Assembly: GCA_026003355.1 (NCBI GenBank)
Contig: BPHC01000012.1
Coordinates: 1-64,000, forward strand
DNA from: Cyclobacteriaceae bacterium
GTDB lineage: Bacteria > Bacteroidota > Bacteroidia > Cytophagales > Cyclobacteriaceae
Reading direction: 5' to 3'
DNA: 64,000 nt
Shown here: positions 1 to 8,291 of the stretch, in pieces
Position numbering within the stretch: the first letter of the stretch is position 1
Layout: every line of letters begins with the position of its first letter
The notes under the pieces: generated by a model
Databases searched by the model: none
What the model was told of the DNA's origin: nothing
Seen by the model: the letters and a program-made list of their open reading frames with translations, nothing else
Translations under genes and position numbers: made by a program

Positions 1-322
1 TGATAACCGTTTTGCCATTTACATTGCCTATCAGGGCTCCGATGCCGGCATACTGGCCGGTGGTGGATATTCTGAATCCTTCCAGTTCTTCTTCGGCTAT
101 GAAGTCAGTGTAGGGATCGAGCGATTCGAGCATACCGTCAATGCCTTTCCGGATGAGCCCGGAGGGATCGACTTCATCTACATAATAGGCATTTACTTCT
201 TTGAAAAGAGCCGCGAAGATGTCGAGGTTTTTGGCTATCTCGAAATAGTTATCACCCGGCAGGGTGGAGGCCACAAGGGCCAGCAAGAGTACAGCACCCA
301 GGTATTTAATTTTTCTGCGCAT
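1..322 (-). CDS. S41 family C-terminal processing peptidase (N-terminal part)
   Basis: Only the first ~107 codons are inside the window; the gene continues past base 1. The start ATG is at 322, followed by a short basic stretch and a hydrophobic segment (MRRKIKYLGAVLLLALVA), a signal peptide or membrane anchor. Then comes the N-terminal helical region typical of CtpA/Prc-like proteases, with NAYYVDEVDPSGLIRKGIDG and a SLDPYTDFIAEEE stretch just before the PDZ domain. The family cleaves C-terminal tails of periplasmic proteins. The catalytic Ser/Lys domain is outside the window. It overlaps rnpA by 17 bp; rpmH-rnpA-S41 peptidase is a common order in Bacteroidota, so co-transcription is likely. 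Confidence 0.88.
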   Translation of the reverse strand, partial: MRRKIKYLGAVLLLALVASTLPGDNYFEIAKNLDIFAALFKEVNAYYVDEVDPSGLIRKGIDGMLESLDPYTDFIAEEELEGFRISTTGQYAGIGALIGNVNGKTVI

Positions 323-677
323 AGTTTCTTAGCATGCTCAACAATTGAACAATGGCTTGGGTTATTTCCTGAAAAGCAGGCACCTGTTTGGATTGATAAA
401 TATACGCAATACAGAGCGATGGTAAGCCTTCCAGCGCGGATTTATTCAAGCGGTAGGCTTCGCGCATGAGGCGTTTTATGCGGTTGCGGTGGGTGGCTTT
501 GGGGTGCAGTTTTCTGGGAACTGAAAAAAGTACCTGATGGGGACTTTCGGGTTGAGGATGATGGATTACCTTGATTTTAAGCGGAGGAATTGTAAACTCC
601 ATTCCATTGCGGAAGAGGAGCCCGATTATTTTGGTTCCGCGCAGTCGTTCACCTCGGGAAAGGGTATGTGGCCGCAT
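306..677 (-). CDS. rnpA: Ribonuclease P protein component
   Basis: 123 codons, normal length for RnpA. It is the basic protein subunit that binds the RNase P RNA and helps process the 5' ends of pre-tRNAs. The N-terminal LSRGERLRG segment matches the family's usual start, and the RNR-type signature is visible as HRNRIKRLMREAYR in the second half. It lies between rpmH (31 bp upstream) and the S41 protease (17 bp overlap), the classical rpmH-rnpA pairing. The RNA partner gene rnpB was not seen in this window. Confidence 0.95.
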   Translation of the reverse strand: MRPHTLSRGERLRGTKIIGLLFRNGMEFTIPPLKIKVIHHPQPESPHQVLFSVPRKLHPKATHRNRIKRLMREAYRLNKSALEGLPSLCIAYIYQSKQVPAFQEITQAIVQLLSMLRNYAQKN

Positions 678-708
678 GGCCTTTTTAGCCCTGGTTGGGG
701 CAGGTTTA

Positions 709-870
709 TTATTGCTTTTTAAGCGTAAACTCGTCCGAAACCGTAAGTTTTTTTCTGCCCTTTCTTCTTCGGGCAGCCAAAACCCTGCGGCCGTTGGCGG
801 TAGCCATGCGTTTGCGGAAACCGTGTGTGTTTTTGCGTTTTCTGCGCGAGGGCTGATATGTTCTTTTCAT
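709..870 (-). CDS. rpmH: 50S ribosomal protein L34
   Basis: A 53-residue ORF beginning [20 protein letters not shown], the diagnostic L34 start, and continuing with a highly basic [14 protein letters not shown] stretch. L34 is a small protein of the large ribosomal subunit. It is followed closely by rnpA and preceded by a plausible Bacteroidota-type promoter around 893-923. The assignment is based on near-complete similarity to the family consensus. Confidence 0.97.
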   Translation of the reverse strand: MKRTYQPSRRKRKNTHGFRKRMATANGRRVLAARRRKGRKKLTVSDEFTLKKQ

Positions 871-892
871 AACCGCTAAGCGTAAAGGGCTG

Positions 893-923
893 CAAAAGTG
901 CTGAGTATTTTCGTTTTTTCCAA
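893..923 (-). promoter_or_regulatory. Putative Bacteroidota-type promoter of rpmH-rnpA
   Basis: On the reverse strand a CACTTTTG box (893-900, one mismatch from TAnnTTTG) lies 19 bp downstream of TTGG (920-923). This matches the -33/-7 arrangement known for Bacteroidota primary sigma factor promoters. It sits about 25 bp upstream of the rpmH start. The call rests on pattern matching only. Confidence 0.4.
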
Positions 924-971
924 GAACAAAGCGCTTTTTAGGGCAGGGCTTTAGTTTTAAACCTTCCGGTA

Positions 972-1970
972 TCAGGCCGCCATCAGGTCGGCCAGCAGTT
1001 TTTTGGCTGTTTGTGGGTCAAGGCGTGGCCCCCATTGCGCCACCACGCGCGAAGCGGCCAGTGAGGCCAGTTTGCCGGCTTCGGCCATGCTGTGGCCGTG
1101 GGTAATGCCGTATAAGAATGCCCCGGCAAACATATCGCCAGCGCCGTTGGTGTCGATTGCACGCACCTTGTAGGGCTCAATCTGAATAAAGGTGTCGCCA
1201 TCGTAAATCAGGGCCCCGTTGGCGCCAAGGGTTATGGCAAAGCGTTTGGCTGCCTCTTTTAATTTTTCGCGGGCATCTTGCAGGTTATCGGTGCCGGTAA
1301 AAATCAGGGCTTCTTCTTCGTTGCAAAACAGCAGGTCCACGCTGGCGCCCACTACTTCGTTCATTTGCCGGGAAAAATATTTAACCATGCTCGAATCGCT
1401 GAAGGTAAGGGCGGTGTACACCTTGTGGCGTTCGGCTGTTTTTTTGGCTTCTTTCATGGCCTCGAGGCTTCGGGGGCTGGCCACCAGATAGCCTTCCATA
1501 TACAGGTAGGTGGAGTGGACAAGGGCCTCTTCATTCAGGTGTTCGGTGCCCAGAAAGGAGCTTACGCCCAGAAAGGTGTTGAGGGTGCGCTGGGCATCGG
1601 GAGAGGTCATGACCAGGCATTTGCCGGTATGCCCTTCCGGGCAGTTTTCGAATGTAAGGTTGGTGTCGATGCCGTTACGCTTCAGGTCGTCCAGATAGAA
1701 TTTGCCCAGTTGGTCTTTGGCCACCACGCACGAATAAAAGCCCTTGCCTCCAAACTGGCTTACTGCCACCACGGTATTGCCGGCCGAGCCTCCGCCCGAC
1801 ATGCGGCTTTTTTTCATGTCGATGGCTTTCATGAGCTGAAGCTGGCGTTTTTCATCCACCAGAGTCATTACGCCCTTTTCAATGCCGTGCTGTTCAAAAA
1901 AGTGGTGGTCTACTTCGGTAACAATATCCACTATGGCATTGCCCATGCCGTATACATCGTAATGCGCCAT
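972..1970 (-). CDS. PfkB family carbohydrate/adenosine kinase
   Basis: About 332 residues from the preferred start [17 protein letters not shown] at 1970; an in-frame ATG 27 bp upstream would add nine unconvincing residues. The ribokinase-like fold is shown by the N-terminal substrate region with [18 protein letters not shown] and the C-terminal PfkB signature [16 protein letters not shown], whose Asp is the catalytic base. Proteins of this length and pattern in Bacteroidota are usually annotated as adenosine kinase, but ribokinase-like substrates cannot be excluded. It appears monocistronic: the upstream neighbour (locus A) ends at 2072 and rpmH starts beyond a ~100 bp gap. Confidence 0.85.
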   Translation of the reverse strand: MAHYDVYGMGNAIVDIVTEVDHHFFEQHGIEKGVMTLVDEKRQLQLMKAIDMKKSRMSGGGSAGNTVVAVSQFGGKGFYSCVVAKDQLGKFYLDDLKRNGIDTNLTFENCPEGHTGKCLVMTSPDAQRTLNTFLGVSSFLGTEHLNEEALVHSTYLYMEGYLVASPRSLEAMKEAKKTAERHKVYTALTFSDSSMVKYFSRQMNEVVGASVDLLFCNEEEALIFTGTDNLQDAREKLKEAAKRFAITLGANGALIYDGDTFIQIEPYKVRAIDTNGAGDMFAGAFLYGITHGHSMAEAGKLASLAASRVVAQWGPRLDPQTAKKLLADLMAA

Positions 1971-2071
1971 GCTGTCATTTTTTGCAATGATAGGCAATAT
2001 TGCAAATAGAATTATACTGGTTTTGCCTTTTAGGCTTTTAGACAGACTATGTGTTATTGAAGTTTTAAAAA

Positions 2072-4754
2072 CTACTTAAATTTTACATCTATGCCTATCT
2101 TAACGTATCTTCCAAACACGCCTTCCCAATTATTGATCAAAAAATTAGGCTGAATTGTCTGCGTTAAGAAGGACTTATTATTAAGAAGGTTATCTGCTTC
2201 AAACCATAATAAGGCATTTTTTGCAGCATACCGTACCTGAATTGAGGTGTTTAAAAAATGGCCTGTCGAAGCGCCTTTAAAAACCACGCCCCTTGTTTCA
2301 GAAGCGAGCACCAACCTTTCATGAAGTTTCCAATTAAACAAAGCTGAATAAGAATTCATGTATTGCACGGAAGGTAATGATTTACCCTCGGATGAAAACA
2401 GAAATCTTGAGAATTTGGGATAAAGGGTGAAATTGAAACGTTTATCCTGAAACATCGAGTATATTTTAAAGCCTAACATGCTTCGCAAAGCTTTTGTTGT
2501 GTATGGTATTTCGTTCAGATCAATATTGGTTTGGTAAGTATTGAAAACCTCTGGAACAATTTCAAATTGAAAAGGTATTTTTTTAAAGGATTTAACAAAA
2601 GGAACTGTTACCAAAACATACCTTGAAGGCAACTGATCGTAAAGGGAAAATATTGGCAATCTGCCATCTAAATTAATCCGATTGGTAAGACGGGAACGAC
2701 CTACAATAAAAGTGGGGTCAATATGCAAATTGATATGATCGGCATTTATTCCTATCCACAACTGACCAATCTCTTCAAGTTGAGGCGTAACGGTAGCCGA
2801 ACCCACTGTTAAAATATTTTGAAAATCTACAAACATGTAGCCGGCTAAAATCTTTTGCATGTTGAATGTCGAAAATTTTCTTTCGAAGGATAAAATTATA
2901 TGATCACTTCTATTACTATAAAAATCAATCGAAACGGAGTATTCAGGTGCGGTCTTAACATTTTGGGCGCCTGAAAAGACAAGTGGATACGCTATAGTGG
3001 TATAAAAAAAATTCACCTGAAAATTTCAGGTTATTAAACGTTAGTGTTTGTGACAGAGCCGGTGAAAACTTAAAGAACTGCCTGGTGGTTTCAGGCAAAG
3101 TAAAATTGGCCAGAGGAGCTTCATGGTTAAGTAGCGCCTCATCCCAACCTGTTTTGGAATGCCTTATTTGTTGTGTTAGAGTATAAAATTGAAATGCCGA
3201 TTTCCATTTTGATTTATTTAAGAAAACACCTGCACTGCTACCCCATGTAAGCTGCTGATTAAAAATATTTTGGGCAAAATTATAAACTGTATTACCCGAT
3301 GAATTATACAGAACCCATCCATAAGTGCTGTCATTATGGGCCATATTTTTACGCTCATTTGAATTTAAATATGCCAGCGCGCTTTTAAAGCGAAGAGCCC
3401 AGCCATTTTTTGCCAGATACTCCAACATTGCATTTTGATACAAATTGATTGACGTGTGGGAAGTATTGGTATTGTAATGATAATTGGCATTGCCGATGTT
3501 AGTTGAAATTAATCTGTTATTTGTAATTGCAACATTAACATCGAAACGGCCTTTAATTTGCTGACTGTCGAACCGAAGTTCTGCTTTACTTTTACTTGAA
3601 AAGTAATCGTATTTATTTGTCTTTATGAAATTAATGTTGTTCTGGTCTATAAACTGTTGTTCATACCGTTCCTGATTACCCAAAATCTGATGATTGTTGT
3701 AGGATCCCCCGTATAGTTTTAATTTTGTGTTCAGTTGTTTGTTAAATGTTATTCCGGCAATGGTATTACGGTAAAGATTGAAGTCTTTAAAGCCGTAGAT
3801 TTCTTTTTTAAACTCTGTTTTCTCAATTTCTTCATTAAAGTCAGCATTGATTTGAAGATTTTTTTTAAAAGCTTCCTCTCCCAGGTTTTTTATTGCATCC
3901 AATGATATAGTTTGGTGTCCAAATCTATCATGCTCTGCAAAGGCATGCAGATTAATTTTTTTCTTAAGCGAGAAAAAATTGCCGTAAAATCCTGCACCTG
4001 CAGCCTGCTGATATCCGGCAGAAGCACGTGCCAAGCCAAAAAAAGACTTTTTTATATCTTCTTTCAGCTCAATATCCAACACAACCAGCTTTCTGGTTTC
4101 AAGTAAGCTTTCTTTAAGAACAGCATCTTTTTCGTCAAACCTAACCTCAATTTTTTTCACGTCTTCTGGATCCACTGAGCGGGTAATTATGGCAGCTCCG
4201 GCGTTTGATATTTCCTTTCCATCAATAAGAACCTTCTCTACGGGCTTGTTATTAACAAAAATTTCTCCTTCAGAACTGATTTTAAAACCAGGCATGCGGA
4301 CTAATACTTCTTCAAGTGTTCGGTCTGTTGTCTGTGTCCAATAGCTCGGATCATAAATTACCGTATCTTTTTTTACAATAACCGGGCGTGTGCCCTTTAC
4401 AATAATCTCAGATAGCATGTTGGTTTTTTGTTCCAGTATTATTGGTACAGTAATACGAACGGAATCATTAGTTGCCACAACAATATCCCTGGAAAAAGGC
4501 TGATAACCGGGATAGTTTACCTTAATGGTAAAAATACCTTCCGGAACCTGATTAAAAACGAAGCATCCTGAAGAGTCGGTAAAGGTATACGTTAAAACAT
4601 TGTCAGAATTAATATGGTACAGTATTACCGCAACCTGTGAAAAGTCGGTACTGTCTTTTTTGTCTGTTAAGCATCCGGATATAGTTACTTGAGCAAATGA
4701 ACCCTGGCTAAAAATTAAAAAAACTCCTGCACAAAAAAACCTCAAGAAAAACAT
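2072..4754 (-). pseudogene. Outer-membrane beta-barrel receptor-like protein, frameshifted
   Basis: Two overlapping reading frames (4754-2955 and 3016-2072) form one protein of about 893 residues if a single base is removed. Residues 1-22 are a signal peptide (ending SQGSFAQ). Residues ~23-110 form a carboxypeptidase-regulatory-like beta-sandwich (GCLTDKKDSTDFSQVAV). Residues ~115-215 form a plug-like domain (LEEVLVRMPGFKISSEG, VEKVLIDGKEI). The rest is a long beta-barrel ending in an aromatic/basic strand (GIDVKFK). The break falls in a run of eight A at 3004-3011. The family resembles TonB-dependent receptors without a clear TonB box. It follows a GLPGLI gene and a small exported peptide, so all three may form one operon. 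Whether the break is a sequencing error, phase variation or decay is open. Confidence 0.8.
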
Positions 4755-4806
4755 CTGGCATCCGTGTTTGTTAAAACAGTTACTTTTTCCTGCTTTAACA
4801 TGCCTG

Positions 4807-5496
4807 TTAATAATTTTTCCTGTACCATTCTTTAAGTGCCTTTCGGTTTACCGGGTATTTTACCGGAAATACCATTTGATCTTTTGAAACCCGGTATCCT
4901 TCATCGGGTATTTTAATTGGCCCAAATGCCTCATTGGTATTGATTGAATAAGCAACGTAATGATCCTGTTTATGCGAATAGCTTAGTTCCAGAATTAATC
5001 CAGGCAGTCCATAATAGCCGTTGGGGCCACCTGAATAGGGCAAATCGGGCGCAAACCAGGCCGTTACTGTAGCGTCGGGTATCTCATCATTTTGTTCATA
5101 GTATGCAGATTCAACAGCTTTCTGTACCTTATAACCAAGTATTTCCCTCGTCTCTTGGGTTATGTTCCAGTTAAAAGACTGCAAAGGCCACGATGAAATA
5201 ACAGGATATTTTCGCTCATACATTTTAACCATTACTACCCTCTTTTCCTTATTATCAATATAAACATCTTTTTCGGCATAAGGATGAAAATAAGTTATAC
5301 CCGAATTATCTGTAATTTCTTCATCTTCTTTTCTTAATGCAAAATGCGATACGCCATTAAGAAGCTTTAATACCTGATAGCTCTTGTGGCCTCCGTAGGA
5401 TCTTAATTCATAAGTTATTTTAATGGGACTCCTCTGACCATACGCCAAACTAAACATCAAAAGCCATGTAGACAACGAAATTGTTAACTTACTCAT
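4807..5496 (-). CDS. GLPGLI family protein
   Basis: About 229 residues from MSKLTISLSTWLLMFSLAYG, a good signal peptide; an in-frame ATG at 5547 would place 17 extra residues before it. The name-giving motif is present almost exactly as YYGLPGLILEL in the second half, after a conserved AWFAPDLPYSGGPNG stretch. GLPGLI proteins are Bacteroidota-specific exported proteins of unknown function, often encoded beside outer-membrane receptor-like barrels, as here (52 bp upstream of the barrel gene). The preceding gene encodes a small Cys-rich peptide. The function is unknown; the tight arrangement suggests the three products act together at the envelope. Confidence 0.88.
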   Translation of the reverse strand: MSKLTISLSTWLLMFSLAYGQRSPIKITYELRSYGGHKSYQVLKLLNGVSHFALRKEDEEITDNSGITYFHPYAEKDVYIDNKEKRVVMVKMYERKYPVISSWPLQSFNWNITQETREILGYKVQKAVESAYYEQNDEIPDATVTAWFAPDLPYSGGPNGYYGLPGLILELSYSHKQDHYVAYSINTNEAFGPIKIPDEGYRVSKDQMVFPVKYPVNRKALKEWYRKNY

Positions 5497-5563
5497 TGCT
5501 AATAATTTCGGTTTTTGAAAAAGACTATGCAATAATTTAAATCGCATAGTCTTGATAGCAGTT

Positions 5564-5803
5564 TTAATTCTTCTTGCTGTCCCAATAAGCTTTCACCAGC
5601 GCAGCGCAGTTACAAAACGAACACTTGGCTGCCACATACTTATTGCCATATTCATCGTGATCATAAACCTTACACATCAGGTCGTCCTCATCTTGAAAAA
5701 CACAACTTAAATCGCTCTTAGAAGAAAATTCCAGTAAGGTAAACGATGATAAAGAGCATAGAAGCAAAATTCCAAAAAAAGATCCGAATATATTGGTTTT
5801 CAT
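5564..5803 (-). CDS. Small Cys-rich exported peptide (locus A)
   Basis: 79 residues from MKTNIFGSFFGILLL at 5803; an upstream in-frame start at 5836 would add 11 residues before the signal peptide and is less likely. A hydrophobic leader (to about residue 23) is followed by an acidic, Cys-containing mature region with LSC, LMC and a dense CSFCNC cluster. I do not recognise a named family, but size, leader and Cys pattern resemble the NVEA-type peptide at 56.2 kb and the peptide at 59.2 kb. It is the first gene of a leftward operon with a GLPGLI protein (starting 67 bp on, or 16 bp if the longer GLPGLI start is used). A motif shared with locus B lies upstream. Confidence 0.65.
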   Translation of the reverse strand: MKTNIFGSFFGILLLCSLSSFTLLEFSSKSDLSCVFQDEDDLMCKVYDHDEYGNKYVAAKCSFCNCAALVKAYWDSKKN

Positions 5804-5910
5804 AATTGTAGTGTTTTGGGTTAAACATATTGCCAAATAACCTTTGGCTTAAGGGTTGTTTTCGCGAAAACCACATACCAAAAATGTCCCCCTCAAAAAA
5901 AAAAATATCA

Positions 5911-5932
5911 AAATAGGGTTAAATCTTACATG
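5911..5932 (-). promoter_or_regulatory. Shared CATGTAAGA motif upstream of locus A peptide
   Basis: The 250 bp between the glycerophosphodiesterase stop (6053) and the peptide start (5803) has no gene. On the reverse strand it holds CATGTAAGATTTAACCC, almost identical to CATGTAAGATTTTACCC upstream of the locus B peptide (59656-59672). Both are followed by an A/T tract and a TTTTTGGT(A/G)TGTG stretch at a different spacing. This may be a regulator site or promoter-proximal element. Confidence 0.45.
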
Positions 5933-6052
5933 CGTAATTTATGTGTTTATTTTTATGTTTTTTAAGATTGTATCCAAAAATGCGCTTTATCCGGCATCAA
6001 TCTTTCTTATGATTCTTTCTGCTTGTCACGTTGGTATGCCCCTTACCACAAT

Positions 6053-6961
6053 TCACGGTTTTAAGTTCAGGTCTATGGAAGCAGCCCTGTTGGGGTAATC
6101 GGTAATCAACCCGTCAATACCCCATGTACGCAGGCGTTGCATGTCGGCAATGTCGTTCACGGTCCAGGGTATTACACGCATGCCGGCAGCTTTTATTTGC
6201 TCTACAGCCTGTTTGGTTAGCAGGGTATAATGCGGACTGTACACGGAAGGAACAAAACCCAGCTCTTTGATATTCCGGTCTACCGACCTGCGGTTTTCAA
6301 CCAGCAGAGCCAGCCGCACCTGCGGAAAGTTTTTCTTCCAGTACTGAAGCACCCGTACATCGAACGACTGGATAACCACCCGCTCCAGTGGCAGATACTC
6401 GCTAACCACACCGTACACCAGCCGGGAAAATTCTTCGGGTACGGGGTGAAAGCGGTTGTCGCCCGCCGGGTGACTTTTTATTTCAATGCTGTAATCTACC
6501 TCATACTGCGTGTAGCTCTTAATGTGGTCTTCTGCGGCAGCAATTACCTGGCGCAAAAGCGGTTTATGCGTTTTAACGGGCTGCTGTTCAGTAAACTGGG
6601 GGTTACCCAAGGATCCACAGTCGAACTGTTGCACTTCCTGCCAGGTCATTTCAAAAATATTAAACTGCCTTTCATTAGCCGGTGAAATCCTGGTTCCATC
6701 GGGCTGCAGGCATATCTGCGCGTTCATCCAGGGTTCGTGCGAAACCACCACCTGTTTGTCTTTGGTAACCACCACATCCATTTCCAGAGTGGTTACGCCC
6801 TGGTTTAATGCCTCGATAAAAGAAGGAATGGTGTTTTCGGGCTTAAGGCCCCGCGCACCCCGGTGGCCCTGCAGGTCGAATTTGGGTATATGCACCTGAC
6901 CCATGAGGCAGGAAGAGGTACATAAGATACTAAGAAGAGCCGGGCACAATATGCGTTTCAT
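6053..6961 (-). CDS. Glycerophosphodiester phosphodiesterase, exported
   Basis: 302 residues with a signal peptide (MKRILCPALLSILCTSSCLMG; the Cys could also be a lipobox). The GDPD TIM-barrel signature is clear: QGHRGARGLKPENTIPSF with the catalytic His-Arg, then TTLEMDVVVTKDKQVVVSHEP with the metal-binding Glu and Asp and the second His. The C-terminal VIPWTVND and GIDGLITDYP motifs close the barrel. The enzyme hydrolyses glycerophosphodiesters from phospholipid turnover to glycerol 3-phosphate and alcohol, here probably in the periplasm. It stands alone; the gene downstream starts beyond a 250 bp regulatory gap. Confidence 0.93.
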   Translation of the reverse strand: MKRILCPALLSILCTSSCLMGQVHIPKFDLQGHRGARGLKPENTIPSFIEALNQGVTTLEMDVVVTKDKQVVVSHEPWMNAQICLQPDGTRISPANERQFNIFEMTWQEVQQFDCGSLGNPQFTEQQPVKTHKPLLRQVIAAAEDHIKSYTQYEVDYSIEIKSHPAGDNRFHPVPEEFSRLVYGVVSEYLPLERVVIQSFDVRVLQYWKKNFPQVRLALLVENRRSVDRNIKELGFVPSVYSPHYTLLTKQAVEQIKAAGMRVIPWTVNDIADMQRLRTWGIDGLITDYPNRAASIDLNLKP

Positions 6962-6988
6962 GTGCCCTAAATTAATAAGGTGCCGGCA

Positions 6989-7588
6989 TTAGTTGTTAAA
7001 CAATACAATGCCCGCCTGCACCGTAAAGCCCGAAAAGTTATCAATATTGTACAGGGTACTCTTGTTGCCGGCATATTCCCAGCTTACGGCACCTTTCAGG
7101 CCCAATGCAGAATATTCTCTTACTCTGAATACCAATCCGGCTTCGGGACGCAGGGCCCATCCAACCTTTTCATCGCCTTCCTGATACACATTGTAGAAAA
7201 GCGTATAACGGGTTACGGACAATCCCGCACCCAGTGCGGCATAAGGCACCAGCCTGCCGGAAGGCCTGTAATAGTATTGCCCGTTGAGCATGAGGGTGAA
7301 ATAGTACATGTAATTGAAAATATCGGTAGTGATAGCCCCTCCGGGGTATTCGTAGGTTTGCCGTGGTACGTAATCATTCAGTGTATTGTATGCGGCATCA
7401 AATCCCCAGCCGAATTTATCTGATTTAAACCTGGTATAGCCTAACCGGAAGCCGGTTGAGGTTTTGCCCACGTAATCGGTATAGGTGGGATTCAGGATAT
7501 TAAGGGTAATGCCAAAGGCTCCGTCAGCCGGCTGTGCCTGCAGGGCCACAAAAAACAAACATGCAGTTATGGTAAGAAGGCTTTTCAT
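6989..7588 (-). CDS. Small outer-membrane beta-barrel protein
   Basis: 199 residues. A signal peptide (MKSLLTITACLFFVALQAQ) precedes alternating hydrophobic/polar strands rich in Tyr, Phe and Gly, with YAALGAGLSVTRY and LGLKGAVSWEYAG in the middle and a C-terminal strand ending FTVQAGIVLFNN. This resembles eight-stranded porin/OmpW-like barrels of Bacteroidota, but no specific family can be assigned by eye. It lies 9 bp downstream of the DUF4136 lipoprotein gene, so the two are probably co-transcribed. Confidence 0.65.
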   Translation of the reverse strand: MKSLLTITACLFFVALQAQPADGAFGITLNILNPTYTDYVGKTSTGFRLGYTRFKSDKFGWGFDAAYNTLNDYVPRQTYEYPGGAITTDIFNYMYYFTLMLNGQYYYRPSGRLVPYAALGAGLSVTRYTLFYNVYQEGDEKVGWALRPEAGLVFRVREYSALGLKGAVSWEYAGNKSTLYNIDNFSGFTVQAGIVLFNN

Positions 7589-7597
7589 GGGATCATT

Positions 7598-8233
7598 TCA
7601 GTTTTTCCGGATGTAGGTCGATTGCGCAAATGCCTGATCTACGGCTTCCAGGGTTTTGGTTTTCTGGTCGACCGAAGTATAGATATCGCCAATAAAGGCC
7701 TTCCAGATTATTTTGTAGCGGTTGCCGTTGGCAGCATAGTTTTTAATATCCACAATCTCTATGGCTACCGTTCCGTACGATGAGGCATAGGTGGTTACAT
7801 ACGGAAACCAGTATCCGTAATAACCATAATACCACGATGAGTAGTAAGGCGGATAGGTTACGGTTTGAAAAAAACTAAAGTTGTCGAGCAAAATTACATT
7901 TACCGAAAAGTCGGGAGTTTCACTACTGCCTACCGGCAAAAAGCCCGCCTGCAACACTTTGTCCCGCACCCTGCGGGTAACCGATTTTACGAAATCCTGA
8001 CCGGAGGCATCAACCAGCAGGGTATCTCTGGTACGGGTAGATACCAGCCCCATGGTATCTATGCGCATGGTAAAGGTGCTGTAGGTGTTGAAAATATTAA
8101 AACTTTCGGTAACTGATTGTTCATCATACTGGGTTTGCACCACCATATCCTGCACCAGTTCGGCCAGGTCGGGTTCCAGGCGGCAGGCCGCCAGGCTTAT
8201 CATTAAAAAAGCGAATGCTGCCGTTTTGCGCAT
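7598..8233 (-). CDS. DUF4136 domain lipoprotein
   Basis: 211 residues with a lipoprotein signal (MRKTAAFAFLMISLAAC, lipobox LAAC). The body has the DUF4136 layout: an early FNTYSTFTM segment, a Tyr-rich YYSSWYYGYYGYWFP turn, then GTVAIEIVDIK and YKIIWKAFI strands near the C-terminus. The family is widespread in Bacteroidota and Proteobacteria with no established function. It precedes the small barrel gene by 9 bp and follows glmS by 58 bp. Confidence 0.8.
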   Translation of the reverse strand: MRKTAAFAFLMISLAACRLEPDLAELVQDMVVQTQYDEQSVTESFNIFNTYSTFTMRIDTMGLVSTRTRDTLLVDASGQDFVKSVTRRVRDKVLQAGFLPVGSSETPDFSVNVILLDNFSFFQTVTYPPYYSSWYYGYYGYWFPYVTTYASSYGTVAIEIVDIKNYAANGNRYKIIWKAFIGDIYTSVDQKTKTLEAVDQAFAQSTYIRKN

Positions 8234-8291
8234 AAGGTAAACTGTTCAGATATTGGACTATCAAAAATTGGCCGGGGTTTAATGCCCTGTT

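Noticed and set aside
871-971. Replication origin next to rpmH-rnpA
   Set aside because: No DnaA-box cluster or dnaA gene; the gap is only about 100 bp and holds a promoter match.
2016-2032. Terminator after the receptor-like gene (GCCTTTTAGGC)
   Set aside because: The stem is only 4 bp, too short to support a call.
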